Source: Heterohyrax brucei
Lineage: Eukaryota; Chordata; Mammalia; Hyracoidea; Procaviidae
Assembly: GCA_028571685.1 (NCBI GenBank)
Contig: CM053148.1
Location: 85,086,001 to 85,150,000, forward strand
Direction: 5' to 3'
Length of the DNA: 64,000 bases
The notes under the pieces were generated by a model, which had not been told where the DNA came from, made no database searches, and saw nothing but the letters and a program-made list of their open reading frames with translations. This document shows, in pieces, positions 35,465-44,760 of the stretch (position 1 is the stretch's first letter; each line of letters starts with the position of its first letter). Made by a program: the position numbers and the translations under genes.

Positions 35465-36119
35465 GCACTGCCCTGGAAGCCGGTGTGACTTCACCGCGAC
35501 TGCAAAGCCAGGGCAGGCAGCACGGCTGAGAGGGCAGAGCCCTGCAGGGGGAGAGAGACCGCTGAACAGAGGGAAGGTAGGAGCAAGCCGCTGGGTGCCT
35601 ATCTCCGCCAATGTCCTCTGCAAGGTGCCTCCAAACTCTGCGCTGAAAGAAATCTTGCACACAGGCTGAGCTCAGAGCCTCCTCTCAAGTGACTGCACTA
35701 GCCCTAGCTGCTCCCTGGTTGGCAAGCAATTTCTATTCATTGCCTTCAGGGGGTTTCTGACATTTAGTGACCCTATAGGGCAGAACAGTACTGCCCCATA
35801 GTTTCCAAGAAGTGCTTGGTGGATTCGATCTGCTGACCTTTTTGTTAGCCAACTTAGGGCTTAATTGCTAAGTCACCAGGTGCTTCCCACGGAATAACAG
35901 TAATTGGTTGATAGCTTTAGGAATACAGAGGGAGGCCTTCGAGGTTTTGAGCTCAAGCCTCAGACAATGGTCCCTTTGATCACTGTGCTGAAACAGGCAG
36001 TGTCTCCTGGAGCTAGAATCCAGAGAGCTACCCACAAAGATTCCCAAAGGCATGAGCTAAGAAGAGATGTGGGGAACACAGAGTCCAGGTGGTGGCTCTG
36101 GAGCTGGCAGCCTGGGCCC
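35465..36119 (+). promoter_or_regulatory. Predicted 5' leader with SINE insertion and upstream ATGs
   Basis: This is the stretch between the predicted transcription start and the ATG at 36120. An antisense AfroSINE occupies 35752-35886. Downstream of it, 36018-36119 still reads like the ADAMTS1 N-terminus (IQRA at the family MQRA, VGN at MGN), so former coding sequence has become leader. Upstream ATGs, two of them in frame (35904, 35967), could limit translation. Confidence 0.5.
35752..35886 (-). mobile_element. AfroSINE, antisense, in the gene's 5' leader
   Basis: ACCCTATAGGGCAGAACAGT, CCCATAGTTTCCAAGAAGTG and GCTAAGTCACCAGGTGCTTC identify it. It is the same insertion as 14335-14482. Confidence 0.82.
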
Positions 36120-36744
36120 ATGTTTCTGTTGGTCACAGCAGCTGCTGGGCTGCTGACCATGCCAGGCGTGATGGGCAGCCCTGAGGACAAGGACGAAGAG
36201 TTGGTGCAGCCTGTGCTGGAGCTCGCCAGGGGAAACCAGACCACGCGCCTTAGCCTGGATGCCTTTGGTTTTCATCTGCTCTTGGAGCTGCAAGCTGACC
36301 ATGGCTTCCTGGCACCTGGCTTCACACTCCAAACCATGGGGAGCATACCACGCCCTCAGGTGCTATACTCAGAAACAGTAGGGGACCTGGAACGCTGCTT
36401 CTACTCTGGCATAGTGAATAGAGATCCGCACTCTTCAGCAGCCCTCAGCCTCTGCGACGGCGTGCATGGCGTCTTCTACCTGCAGGGTGAGGCATTCTTC
36501 ATCCAGCCCTCACCCACCAATGACACCGAGCCTTTTGACCCCTTGGAATCCCAGGAAGTACAGCCTCAGCAGCTGTCTTTCCATCTCCTGCAGCGGAGGC
36601 AGCAAGGTGGAGGTCCAGGCGGAGGCAGAGGTGAAGGCTTAGAGTGTATTGTAGGGGAATATTCAAGTGACTCGGACCCTGATGTCCGGGATGAATGGCG
36701 TCAGTGGCATTACAAAGACTGGGAGGACGATGAAGAACCAACAG
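36120..36744 (+). CDS. ADAMTS1-like: ADAMTS1-like exon 1: signal peptide and prodomain
   Basis: I chose the ATG at 36120 because it begins a hydrophobic stretch ([12 protein letters not shown]) followed by SPEDKDEEL, a normal secretory start. In-frame upstream ATGs at 35904 and 35967 would add 72 or 51 residues ahead of the signal sequence. The prodomain keeps [30 protein letters not shown] and [12 protein letters not shown], and a candidate cysteine-switch Cys in LECIVGE. NQT and NDT are potential N-glycosylation sites. The donor is at 36745 (phase 1). The start context has C at -3, which is weak. Confidence 0.88.
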
Positions 36745-39700
36745 GTACCAGCCAGAGAAGAGCTTTTCTTCCTATCTTTCCATTTTTCTCTTTCTCCATT
36801 TTTTTTCACTGCGAACAGCTTTCAGATAGATCCCTGTTCTCATGTTTAAGTATGTATCTGCTGAAGAGACAAAGACTTGGAACTTAGAAAAGTGGTTGGA
36901 ATTTCAGGGTGGTGAAATCAGGAGTGACTTAGAGAGCTCTGCTGGCTGCCCTCCCACCAAGATTTTACTTTATCTTGGGGAGGAAAAGATGTATTGTACC
37001 TGGTTAAGATTGGAGGATTTCAAAGAGGGCCCAAATCCACCCATCTCATGCCACTTATAGTCTAGCCCTTCAAATGAGCACCAGCCCTCTTTATTTGTTT
37101 TTGTTTCTGTTGTTCTGTGTGTATTTTTGTTTTCTTTGACCTGTTAGGCTTTTATTACATGCTCTGGAAAGGTATGGAAACCTTGGTGGTGTAGTGGTTA
37201 AGTACTAAGTCGGCTAGCCAGAAGGTTGGCAGCTCAAATCTGCCAGAAGCTCCTTGAAAACTCTATGGAACAATTCTATTCTGTCCTATGGGATCACTAT
37301 GTATTGCAATCAACTCAACAGCAGTGGGTTGGGTTTGTTTTGGGTTATTTGCTTTGGCCCATTAGGCTTTCTTTGTTACTCTGCAAAGATACATATTCTT
37401 GGAGAGACTGCCTGTGGAGCAAATGACTTTCCTTGTTTCCTTACAGGAACTGAAAGTAGACGAAATAAGCGTTTTGTGTCCCGCCCCCACTTTGTGGAAA
37501 CCATGCTTATGGCTGACAGGTCAATGGTGGATTTCTATGGTGTTGGCCTGAATCGTTACCTTCTCACCTTGTTCTCGGTGGCCTCCCGGTTGTACAAACA
37601 CCCCAGCATTCAGCATTCAATTAACCTGGTGTTAGTGAAGATCGTGATCATCTATAATGAATGGGAGGGGCCAATTATAACGTCTAATAACGAACTTACG
37701 TATGAAGACTTCTGCGACTGGCAAAGGTATCACAATCCACGCGGTGACCAGCATCCAGAGCACTACGACACAGCTGTTCTTCTCACCAAACAGGTGCGCC
37801 AAAAAATGTACCTCTTATGACAGAACCATCTGAGGTTCAGTCTGCTTTGTACCAAACAGATATGTATAAAGAATTGCCACCAATGTTTTTGCACAGAAAT
37901 ATTATCTCTGTAAGTTTTACAACGTCTTCCTAAAAGACAAGTCAACAACAGCAAACGTAGATGCTTGAAAAAGCATGTGAAGTCACTCCACTGAACAGTT
38001 TGACCCCAAAGCTCATGCTTTGTCCCAGTTAATAAGACTACATCTTTGTCTCTCCTAGGACCAATGTGACTCTCGTGGGTGTAATGTTCTGGGGCTAAGT
38101 GATGTGGGAAAAATGTGTAGAAGAGGGGACAGCTGCTCAATCCTGAAAGATCATGGTTTACGAACTGCCTACACCATGGTCCATGAGTTAGGTAAGTTAG
38201 CTTTCTAGTAAGGGCTAGGCTCCATTAATGAATTCAAACACATAAACAAATATATTAATTTAAAAGGTAGTTTTCAAAAGGTGCGCTGGCTGTTTTATGT
38301 GTGAAAACATTTTAGAAACAGAAGATGCATTTTTCACAGTTTCAAAAAATATGATCTCATTATAATATTAAATACAGTAGTAGAAGCCATGGACATTTGG
38401 AGGTACCTTGGTGACACAACTGTCAAACACTTGGCTCCTCACCTAAAGATCAGCCGCTCCAACCCGAAAGATGTGGTAGCTGGCTCCTTTGAAGATTCAC
38501 AGCCTGGAAGCCCTATGAGGCAGCTGTATAGGGTCATTATGAGTCAGGATTGACTCAATGACTATTTTTTTTTAATGGACTTTTCTTATCACCCCATGTA
38601 AAGTAGATACTGTCTCCCAAAATAAATCTCTTTCTCTAGTTCTGTTACTTTAAGACAAATGACTTCCTGTTGGGAAAAAATAATAATAATTCTGGAGATG
38701 ACCTGCATTTTAATGTGTTTTTTGCATTGCTTCTTAGGCCACTTGTTTAACATGCTGCATGATAATGCGAAGATGTGTGCTGACCTTAATGGTGATAATG
38801 TGTATTCCCACCTCATGTCCCCGATAAGGGACAAAATGGACCTTAGCCCATCTTGGTCTCCCTGCAGTGTAGACAAACTTACTACATTTCTGAATGAAGG
38901 TTATGGTAAGAAACCCAAGCTGTTCTTTCCAAATGAAGTCCTAGCCTCCAGCTATAGACTTCTGGCTCAACAAGATGTATTTTTTCATTCTGCTTCCTTT
39001 TACCTCCTTCAGAATTAATCTTCACTACAAAAACGACCAGTTTTTGCATCTTAATTCCCATTGCAGTGTGGTGCTTCAATATGAATAGGTCCCAAAGTGG
39101 AGCAATTGAAATTTCAGCATAACAATAAACCCGTGTGGTTATTAACAGAGTAATGCCCCATTATTCATAAAATCTTTCCCAAAATTTTCAATTTTGTGTT
39201 TACAATCTCTATAGTTTTGAAGTCGCTTTGCTTTGTTTACACTACCTCACTTGACAAGTATGCTCTGAAAATGTGATCTAGCCTCTGCATGCTTTCACTA
39301 GTTGTTTACTTACGCTTGGCTGGCCTTTTCTTTACAGGGCAGTGTTTGCTCGACCCACCCCAAAATCCCTTAAAGGTACCATCCGACTTCCCAGGGACCT
39401 TGTATGATGTTGACAAGCAGTGCCAATTTGCATTTGGGGCTGATTCCAAGCACTGTCCTGATGCAGCCACTACGTGCCAGTCCCTGTGGTGTACCACCAT
39501 CTTCAGCAACATAGTGATATGCAAAAAGAAAAATATTCCTTGGGCAGATGGGACCAGCTGTGGAAACAAGAAGTGGTGTATCAGTGGCCAGTGTGTGAGC
39601 AAAACTGAGAGCAAGCCATTTCGTGTAAGTTTTTCTACTGGCAGGTTCATGGGCCTTCAAAAGCTGAAATTAAAAAGAACAGTCGCTCCAGATGAAGAGA

Positions 39701-42676
39701 TAACTCTTTGTCACCTAGTTGACTCTAGCTACTGGCACCACTCTGGGTTTCAAGAGTAGAATTGGGCTCCAAAATGTTTCTGAAATATATGATAACAAGT
39801 TGAACAAAACCTATCTGTGTCCTCCAGCAACAGTGTGAGAGTGATAGTTTTCGTAATTAATCCTGCATTCCGTAACTTTTTCTTTTAATCTCTGAATGTT
39901 CTCTTTGCAGAATTCTAACACTGGTGATTTGTGTTCCCAATTAGACTCCTGTTAATGGAAGGTGGGGCCCATGGGGGCCCTGGGGAGACTGTTCGAGGAC
40001 TTGTGGTGGAGGAATTCGGTATAAGATGAGGGAGTGTGACAACCCGGTCCCAAAGAATGGAGGAAAGTACTGTGTAGGCAAGAGAGTGCGCTACCGATCC
40101 TGCAACACTGAGGAGTGCCCAGATAATAATGGTGAGTCAGCATGAACTCCAAGGTTTTGCAAGTGATGGAAATGAGATACCAACTAACTGGAGATTAAAA
40201 CTAAAGACTGAAATATTCACATTGTCATTCTCTTTCCAGGAACAACCTTCCGAGAGGAACAGTGTCAGGCTCACAATGGTACTTGGCAATTGTTCTTTAA
40301 GAATGGGTCTGCCGTGGAGTGGACAGCAAAGTACACTGCCATATCTTCAGTAAACAGGTGCAAGCTCATCTGTGAAGTCAAAGGCCTTAACTATAGCTAT
40401 ATTTTGGAGCATAAGGTAATTGCATGCAGGCTTATTATCTACCTGGAAGCCAATGTCTTGACTTACACATTCTCATTCAACCTTGATTAATAGGTTTATT
40501 TAGTTTGTATATAAACAAGTATTCAATTTCAAATCAGCTACTGACTGATTTGAAACCCTGGTGATGCAGTGGCTAAGTGCTATAGGTGCTAACCAAAATT
40601 CTGGCAGTTCAGATCCACCAGGTGACCTTGAAAACTCTATGGGGCCATTGAACAGCAATGGGTCTGGTTTGATTTAGTTGACTATTTTGAGTTTGATGTT
40701 ATTTTCACTTATGAATGAAGCTTGAGTCAATTAATGATTTGTGATTCATCCAGCTGCTTGCTGTTTCTCTTATATTCAAATATAAGTAGCCGTACTGGCA
40801 AAGTAGTTAAGTTCTTGGCTGCTAACCAAAAGGTTGGTGGTACATATAAGTCCAATAGCTCCCCTGGAGAAAGACATGGCAGTCAGCTCCTTAATGATGA
40901 CGGCTGAGTTTTATTCTGTCTTGTTGGTGGTGCCATGAGTTGGCATCAATTCCATGGCATCTAATAACAGTGTGAAAGATAATCTCCTTGAAAAACTAAG
41001 CATTTCTCTGCACAACTAGGTTTCATGTATGACTCATGGTTAGATAGTTCATAAACTAAAACAGTAGTCAGTGCTTTGGGAAAATATTTTAGACACAGTT
41101 CAAACTACTTGCTCCTGGGTAACTAGCAGTAGCATGTGCAAATGGACTTGCTAAAAACGAAATCTGAGCATTGACACTTGTAAGGTTTCAGAACATATAT
41201 AAAACAGTAGAAATATCCTGTGTTTTGCAGTTTTCTTAGGGTGAGAGTTTAAATCTGGATCTGAACTAGAAAGGCTAAGTTAGTTTGATTGAGATTAGCA
41301 CATGCCATTAAAACTGTGGGCTGTGAACATACCTCAAAGCTGCAGTAAATAAACCGGCCAAAGGCTCTGCTTTCACTGACATTAGCTATTGGTCGGAGTT
41401 CACTACAAGCAACTGGTTTTTTGCCTGCCATCATTCTAGACACAGAGGGTACACCAGTAAATTAACTGGCCAAAGGCTCTGCTGTCATTGACATTAGCTA
41501 AAGAGGAGATAAGAGCAATACACAGATAATAAAACAATGCTTTGTTTTTACAAATATCTAAGGCATATGAGCCCTTGGGTTGTATAAACGGTTTATGCAT
41601 TTGGCTACTAACGGAAAGACTGAAATGTTCAAGTCACACAGAGTGCCTTGAAGAAAAGACCGTGCAAGCTACTTCCCCAAAGTCAGCCACTGCAGGTCCT
41701 AATAGAACCCAGTTCTGCATTGATACATATAGTGTCATTGTGAGGCCTAAGGAACCCAGTTGCAACTGCTGAGCTTGGACAAGTACTGTAGCCGTGGAGC
41801 AAATCAGAAAGAGAGAAGACAACAGGCGTAGTCAGTTGGTTTCTAATTCAGTCATAAAAGCGGAGCTTGGCCTCTTATCCATGTTATTGCCACGGCCACT
41901 TCTAATGCTAATGAGAGGAAGTCTCTCAGTTAGGGTTGCGCTGATTGCTTTGTTCATATGTAACAACAGATACGTGTTCCCTTTTCCAGGTTGTAGATGG
42001 TACTCTGTGTAGCCCAGATTCCACCTCTGTCTGTATGCAAGGAAGGTGTGTGAGAGCTGGCTGTGATCGTGTCATAGACTCCAATAAGCAGTTTGATGAA
42101 TGTGGTGTCTGTGGAGGCTATGGATCTACATGTGAGCAAATAATGGAATCAGTCACTAGTACAGGGTAAGTTTAAAAATGACCTGATCTCAAATTAGTTT
42201 ATAACCGAGATATAACTTGTTTACAAGTCTGGTTGAAAATGTAATAGTGACCAATTATTAATGTCTCTTTAGTGAACTCATGGAATCAGCCAGTGGATGA
42301 CAGCTCATTATATCTGTTTTTCCTCACTTGCAGACCTGGATATCATGATGTTGTCACAATTCCTACAGGAGCTACAACCATTGAAGTAGAACAACAAAAT
42401 CAGAGGGGATCTACAAATAACGGAACCTTTCTTGCCATCAAAGCTGCTGATGGCACATATGTACTGAATGGTAACTTTACCTTGTCCACTTCAGAGAAAA
42501 ACTTCATGTATAAAGGTACTTTTTTGAGGTACAGTGGCTCCTTGGCAAAGGTGGAAAAAATTGTCAGTCCTGGCCCACTCAAAGAACCTTTAATCATCCA
42601 GACCCTTACTCTGGGCAATCCCCCTCCATCTGACATTGATTACACTTATTTTGTGAAGAGGAACGAAATTTTCTAA
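36120..42676 (+). CDS. ADAMTS1-like: ADAMTS1-like secreted metalloproteinase, nine exons
   Basis: CDS is the join of 36120-36744, 37447-37793, 38059-38191, 38738-38905, 39338-39624, 39945-40131, 40240-40415, 41990-42165 and 42334-42676 (2,442 nt, 813 aa). Every intron is GT-AG and phases match, with no internal stop. Domain order: signal peptide (about 1-20), prodomain, furin site RRNKR (213-217), reprolysin-type catalytic domain with [12 protein letters not shown] (366-377), disintegrin-like domain, TSP1 repeat (about 521-583), Cys-rich domain with the TFREEQC start, and spacer ending in YTYFVKR. Family knowledge: such enzymes cleave extracellular proteoglycans (versican, aggrecan). Human ADAMTS1 is 967 aa and has two further TSP1 repeats, which are missing here. 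The sequence is clearly closest to ADAMTS1 from memory, yet too diverged to be its simple ortholog, so I infer a paralog. The conserved catalytic residues and clean splice sites argue for recent or current function; expression is unknown. Confidence 0.9.
37165..37340 (+). mobile_element. AfroSINE, sense, intron 1
   Basis: It is a well-preserved copy: ACCTTGGTGGTGTAGTGGTT, AAGTACTAAGTC, GGTTGGCAGCTCAAATC, TTCTATTCTGTCCTATGGGA and a GGGTTGGGTTTG tail. Confidence 0.88.
37447..37793 (+). CDS. ADAMTS1-like: ADAMTS1-like exon 2: furin site and first half of catalytic domain
   Basis: It follows a pyrimidine-rich tract and CAG acceptor. It encodes GTESRRNKR then [18 protein letters not shown], so the proprotein convertase site RNKR is retained and the mature enzyme would begin at Phe218. 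[17 protein letters not shown] and NWQ/HNP-like blocks match the ADAMTS catalytic fold. The donor follows CAG at 37793, phase 0. Confidence 0.9.
38059..38191 (+). CDS. ADAMTS1-like: ADAMTS1-like exon 3: catalytic domain up to the zinc motif
   Basis: It encodes [17 protein letters not shown] through TMVHELG, containing the first zinc-ligand His (366) and the catalytic Glu (367). The acceptor is CTCCTAG and the donor GTAAGT, phase 1. The cysteine spacing matches the ADAMTS1 segment that begins DLCGSQTCDTLG. Confidence 0.9.
38394..38577 (+). mobile_element. AfroSINE, sense, intron 3
   Basis: TACCTTGGTGACACAACTGT, CACTTGGCTCCTCACC, GGTAGCTGGCTCC and GGGTCATTATGAGTCAGGAT mark it as a distinct AfroSINE subtype with a longer body. 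Confidence 0.75.
38738..38905 (+). CDS. ADAMTS1-like: ADAMTS1-like exon 4: zinc motif, Met-turn
   Basis: It completes [12 protein letters not shown], so all three zinc-binding His (366, 370, 376) and the following Asp are present. SHLMSP supplies the Met-turn, where ADAMTS1 has SHMMAS, and SWSPCS follows as in the family. Conservation here is the best sign that proteolytic activity was kept. Confidence 0.9.
39338..39624 (+). CDS. ADAMTS1-like: ADAMTS1-like exon 5: disintegrin-like domain
   Basis: It encodes [11 protein letters not shown] through [41 protein letters not shown] and KTESKPFR. The cysteine pattern of the ADAMTS disintegrin-like domain is complete. The donor is a perfect GTAAGT at 39625, phase 0. 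Confidence 0.9.
39945..40131 (+). CDS. ADAMTS1-like: ADAMTS1-like exon 6: first (only) thrombospondin type 1 repeat
   Basis: It encodes [17 protein letters not shown], then [15 protein letters not shown] and CPDNN, almost identical to the central TSP1 repeat of ADAMTS1. The Trp and Cys residues of the module are present. The acceptor is CCCAATTAG; the donor is GTGAGT, phase 1. Confidence 0.92.
40240..40415 (+). CDS. ADAMTS1-like: ADAMTS1-like exon 7: Cys-rich domain, part 1
   Basis: It encodes [14 protein letters not shown] through [10 protein letters not shown] and [10 protein letters not shown] to EHK, matching the start of the ADAMTS1 Cys-rich domain. NGT is a possible glycosylation site. 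Acceptor CTTTCCAG, donor GTAATT, phase 0. Confidence 0.9.
40545..40682 (+). mobile_element. AfroSINE, sense, intron 7
   Basis: ACCCTGGTGATGCAGTGGCT, GCTAACCAAAATTCTGGCAG and AACAGCAATGGGTCTGG; the middle is deleted. Confidence 0.8.
40788..40972 (+). mobile_element. AfroSINE, sense, intron 7, longer subtype
   Basis: TGGCAAAGTAGTTAAGTTCT, GCTAACCAAAAGGTTGG and GCCATGAGTTGGCATCAATT. Same longer body type as the intron 3 copy. Confidence 0.75.
41352..41500 (+). repeat. Local duplication in intron 7
   Basis: A 36-base segment at 41352-41387 (GGCCAAAGGCTCTGCTTTCA and on) recurs at 41465-41500 with a few mismatches, 113 bases later. Confidence 0.8.
41575..41772 (+). mobile_element. AfroSINE, sense, diverged, intron 7
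   Basis: GGTTTATGCATTTGGCTACT, GGAAAGACTGAAATGTTCAA and AGCTACTTCCCCAAAGTCAG fit the longer subtype, heavily mutated. Confidence 0.6.
41990..42165 (+). CDS. ADAMTS1-like: ADAMTS1-like exon 8: Cys-rich domain, part 2
   Basis: It encodes [35 protein letters not shown] and GSTC, the hallmark end of the ADAMTS Cys-rich region. The donor GTAAGT at 42166 gives phase 2, joining to PGYHD in the next exon. Confidence 0.9.
42334..42676 (+). CDS. ADAMTS1-like: ADAMTS1-like exon 9: spacer domain and stop
   Basis: It encodes [43 protein letters not shown] in its blocks, and [14 protein letters not shown] to [11 protein letters not shown], then TAA at 42674-42676. The stop falls where ADAMTS1 reads FNAI: the Asn codon has become TAA. 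The spacer is therefore complete and translation ends before the last two TSP1 repeats. Confidence 0.9.
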
Positions 42677-43015
42677 GCTATTCGTGTGCCTCAGAGTGAG
42701 TTATTGAAGAATGAGGAAAGTGTTTCAAGTCATGTGGATCCTGGTGGCAGCAGAGATGGTGGAACACAGAGACTTCAACACGCAGCCAGCTTCAGAGTGT
42801 GTCAGTGAAGCCAGCCAGCGCCAAGCCATGTGAACACTGGGACTGTCCCTACTGGTATCTTTGGGAGTGGTTGCCGTTGTTCTAAGAGCTTGGGGCAGGG
42901 TTTCAAATAGGAAAAACCAAGTTTCTTCTGTTCCATGATGGAAGTTGTTGGTACATGAGAGCTGTAACCCTTTAAATAAACATAATCATTTACAAAAAAC
43001 TGTGTACAGTGGCAG
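42677..43015 (+). pseudogene. Decayed remains of TSP1 repeats 2 and 3 (now 3' UTR)
   Basis: Translation past the stop still resembles the C-terminus of ADAMTS1. In one frame it reads stop-VIEE-stop-GKCFKSC where ADAMTS1 has WVIEEWGECSKSC, so two TGG codons have become TGA. The next frame gives HRDFNTQPASEC (ADAMTS1: CRDINGQPASEC), then the earlier frame resumes with VKPASAKPCE and DCPYWYLWEW. Weak matches to the third repeat (FHDG, CTVAES) follow between further stops. At least three frame changes and several stops are visible, so this cannot be coding. Confidence 0.82.
42975..42980 (+). terminator. Poly(A) signal AATAAA
   Basis: A canonical AATAAA lies 299 bases after the stop codon, inside the decayed TSP1-3 remnant. 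A second AATAAA at 43646-43651 is a fallback. Which is used is unknown. Confidence 0.5.
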
Positions 43016-44130
43016 AATCCAATTGGTAGAATGCAGTTAAGCAGGCTCAGGGATGAGGAAGAAGCAAAGTACGTAAGTGCTGGCACCCAGAAATCAAGTA
43101 GCCTGGAAGGCTCTAGTATATCTTGCGGGCTGGTGATGAGGAGAAATCAGTGAGATGGTAGGTTGGGACTAGACGTCAATCCCCTGCCACTGACAAATTT
43201 AGCAGGATAGTTAACGAGGATTTTTAAAAGATGACAAAGCCACAGGGTGTCATTATTATTTCTTACATCTGTTACAAGCTTTTTGAAAAAGATGGGGGAG
43301 AAGGAAAAGACTGCTAGTTCAATAAGGATTAGAACCACTGTTTCCTGGTTCTAATTATATCCTTTGTATGGTGGCAACTGATAAAGGACAAAACGGAGAA
43401 AGACGAGATTTTAAGTTTCAATCATGGCTTCCCTTTACCCCACTGACCCTGGGGGAGAAAGCAGTAGACAGGATGTTTGCCCAGTCTGATGTTCGGCTGC
43501 TATAGTTTCAGAGAAGTTTTGGTTCCAGTTTTACTACTAAGCTGTAAGAATTCAGATTCTCCAGCCTGAGGCAGGCTCAGCAAACCACAAAAGGCTGCAA
43601 TGCCCCATCTTTACCTGTGTGTATCATCCTCACCTTTACTTGTGTAATAAATTCTGATGAGTAAATAATGACATGGTTTGTAAGAATGCATTAAGCTTTC
43701 AAAGGCAAAAAACAAGCAGTGACAAATCAGATGTTAGAAAAACTAGAGCCATGGTGCACTTGGTACCTCCTGCCCTTCTTTCCTCCTACACAAGCATGCT
43801 TTAGAAATAACGTACATGAACATCGAATGTCTCTAGAAAGTCAAATCACATGAAAAGAATGTAATGTTAGAATAAGAATGGGGTCTGTAGAGTGGGTCAC
43901 ATGCGTACAGGGATTTTAAAGTGACTTGTTTCATGATATGGAGGCTACTGAAGGGTTGCAGGTCCATCTCCAGCAACTGCTCCAACAGTTACGTCCTGGT
44001 GACGTTCTCTTAGGTTCTTCAACTATGACAGCGAGAACATCTTTTTCCATGTGTATATAGTGAAATATATTGCTGTAATTTATACGTACTTTATAAGTAT
44101 TTACTTGTGTTTCCCTTCTAACAAAGACTA
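43016..44130. other. Region downstream of the gene
   Basis: It probably includes the distal 3' UTR (AATAAA at 43646). No further exon, repeat or frame is recognisable. Confidence 0.4.
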
Positions 44131-44760
44131 TGGTACATTCCACTTTTCAATTACTAATGGATGTCTACAGCTCTTTTTTCTCATTCATAGTCATGCCACA
44201 TCAAAAAATGCACATTCTAAAAGATTTGTTCCATCCCCGTTAATTAAGTTCACTTTACTTTGAGGAGGTAGCTCTTCTCTAGTCACGTTCTGTGTGCATT
44301 TCAACCCACCACTGTAGCACACAGTGTTCTGCTGCCACTCGTAAGGTATTCATTGGCTAACTTACGTGCTTTTATTTAATATATTGTAGCATTTTCCAAA
44401 ACATCATTACCAGAAGCATTTTCATACATTAGAAATATTCAAAGCACAAATTATTAGAAACACCTGCCATAACAAGACATATTGATAAGTTGTTGCTGCA
44501 GATAAGCCACCCAATAAGATAATGGCTTACAACAGCTGCCGATTGTTTATTTTCTAACACAATTGTAATGCGAACAAAGCTTGGTGGGAAAGGCTCACCT
44601 CAGCTCTGTGAAACTTCAGCTGAAACAGCTGCAATTTGAGCTGCAGGAGCTACATCCAAATGAAGTCACTAAACATAACTGGCAAGTTCATGATAGCTAT
44701 ACACTCATCTGAAGTTATGGTCAGGAGACTTGGCTCCTTTACACATAGACCTTTCCAGCT
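44131..44760 (+). repeat. Direct repeat R, right copy
   Basis: It lies about 1.1 kb downstream of the ADAMTS1-like gene in the same orientation as 33296-33925, with clear but old divergence. Sequence beyond it (to about 44890) looks like the continuation of the same ancient dispersed repeat. Confidence 0.6.

Larger units (their letters stand above)
33960..35751 (+). repeat. Upstream/promoter block, copy 3 (the live gene's copy)
   Basis: This block is alignable by eye with 2830-3950 (its first kilobase) and with 13170-14335 (its second half). Shared landmarks include TTGAATCAATGAATGAG, AATAATTGGAAAG, TTTCTCTTCCAGTTTGACTC, GAAACCTTGGAGAA, CTTCTTCCCCAAGACTGCC and CAGGTGGCTAGGATCCAG. It carries the TATA box and leader of the ADAMTS1-like gene. 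Confidence 0.8.

Noticed and set aside
35904..36119. Upstream in-frame start giving a longer ADAMTS1-like protein
   Set aside because: It would bury the signal peptide behind 72 residues, and part of that sequence abuts a SINE. Kept as an alternative, not as the call.
36745..36887. Read-through of exon 1 into intron 1
   Set aside because: The open frame continues past 36744, but protein similarity ends exactly at the GT donor and resumes after the acceptor at 37446.
37171..37240. tRNA-like sequence
   Set aside because: It is the tRNA-derived head of an AfroSINE; the clover-leaf is not intact and other copies occur throughout.
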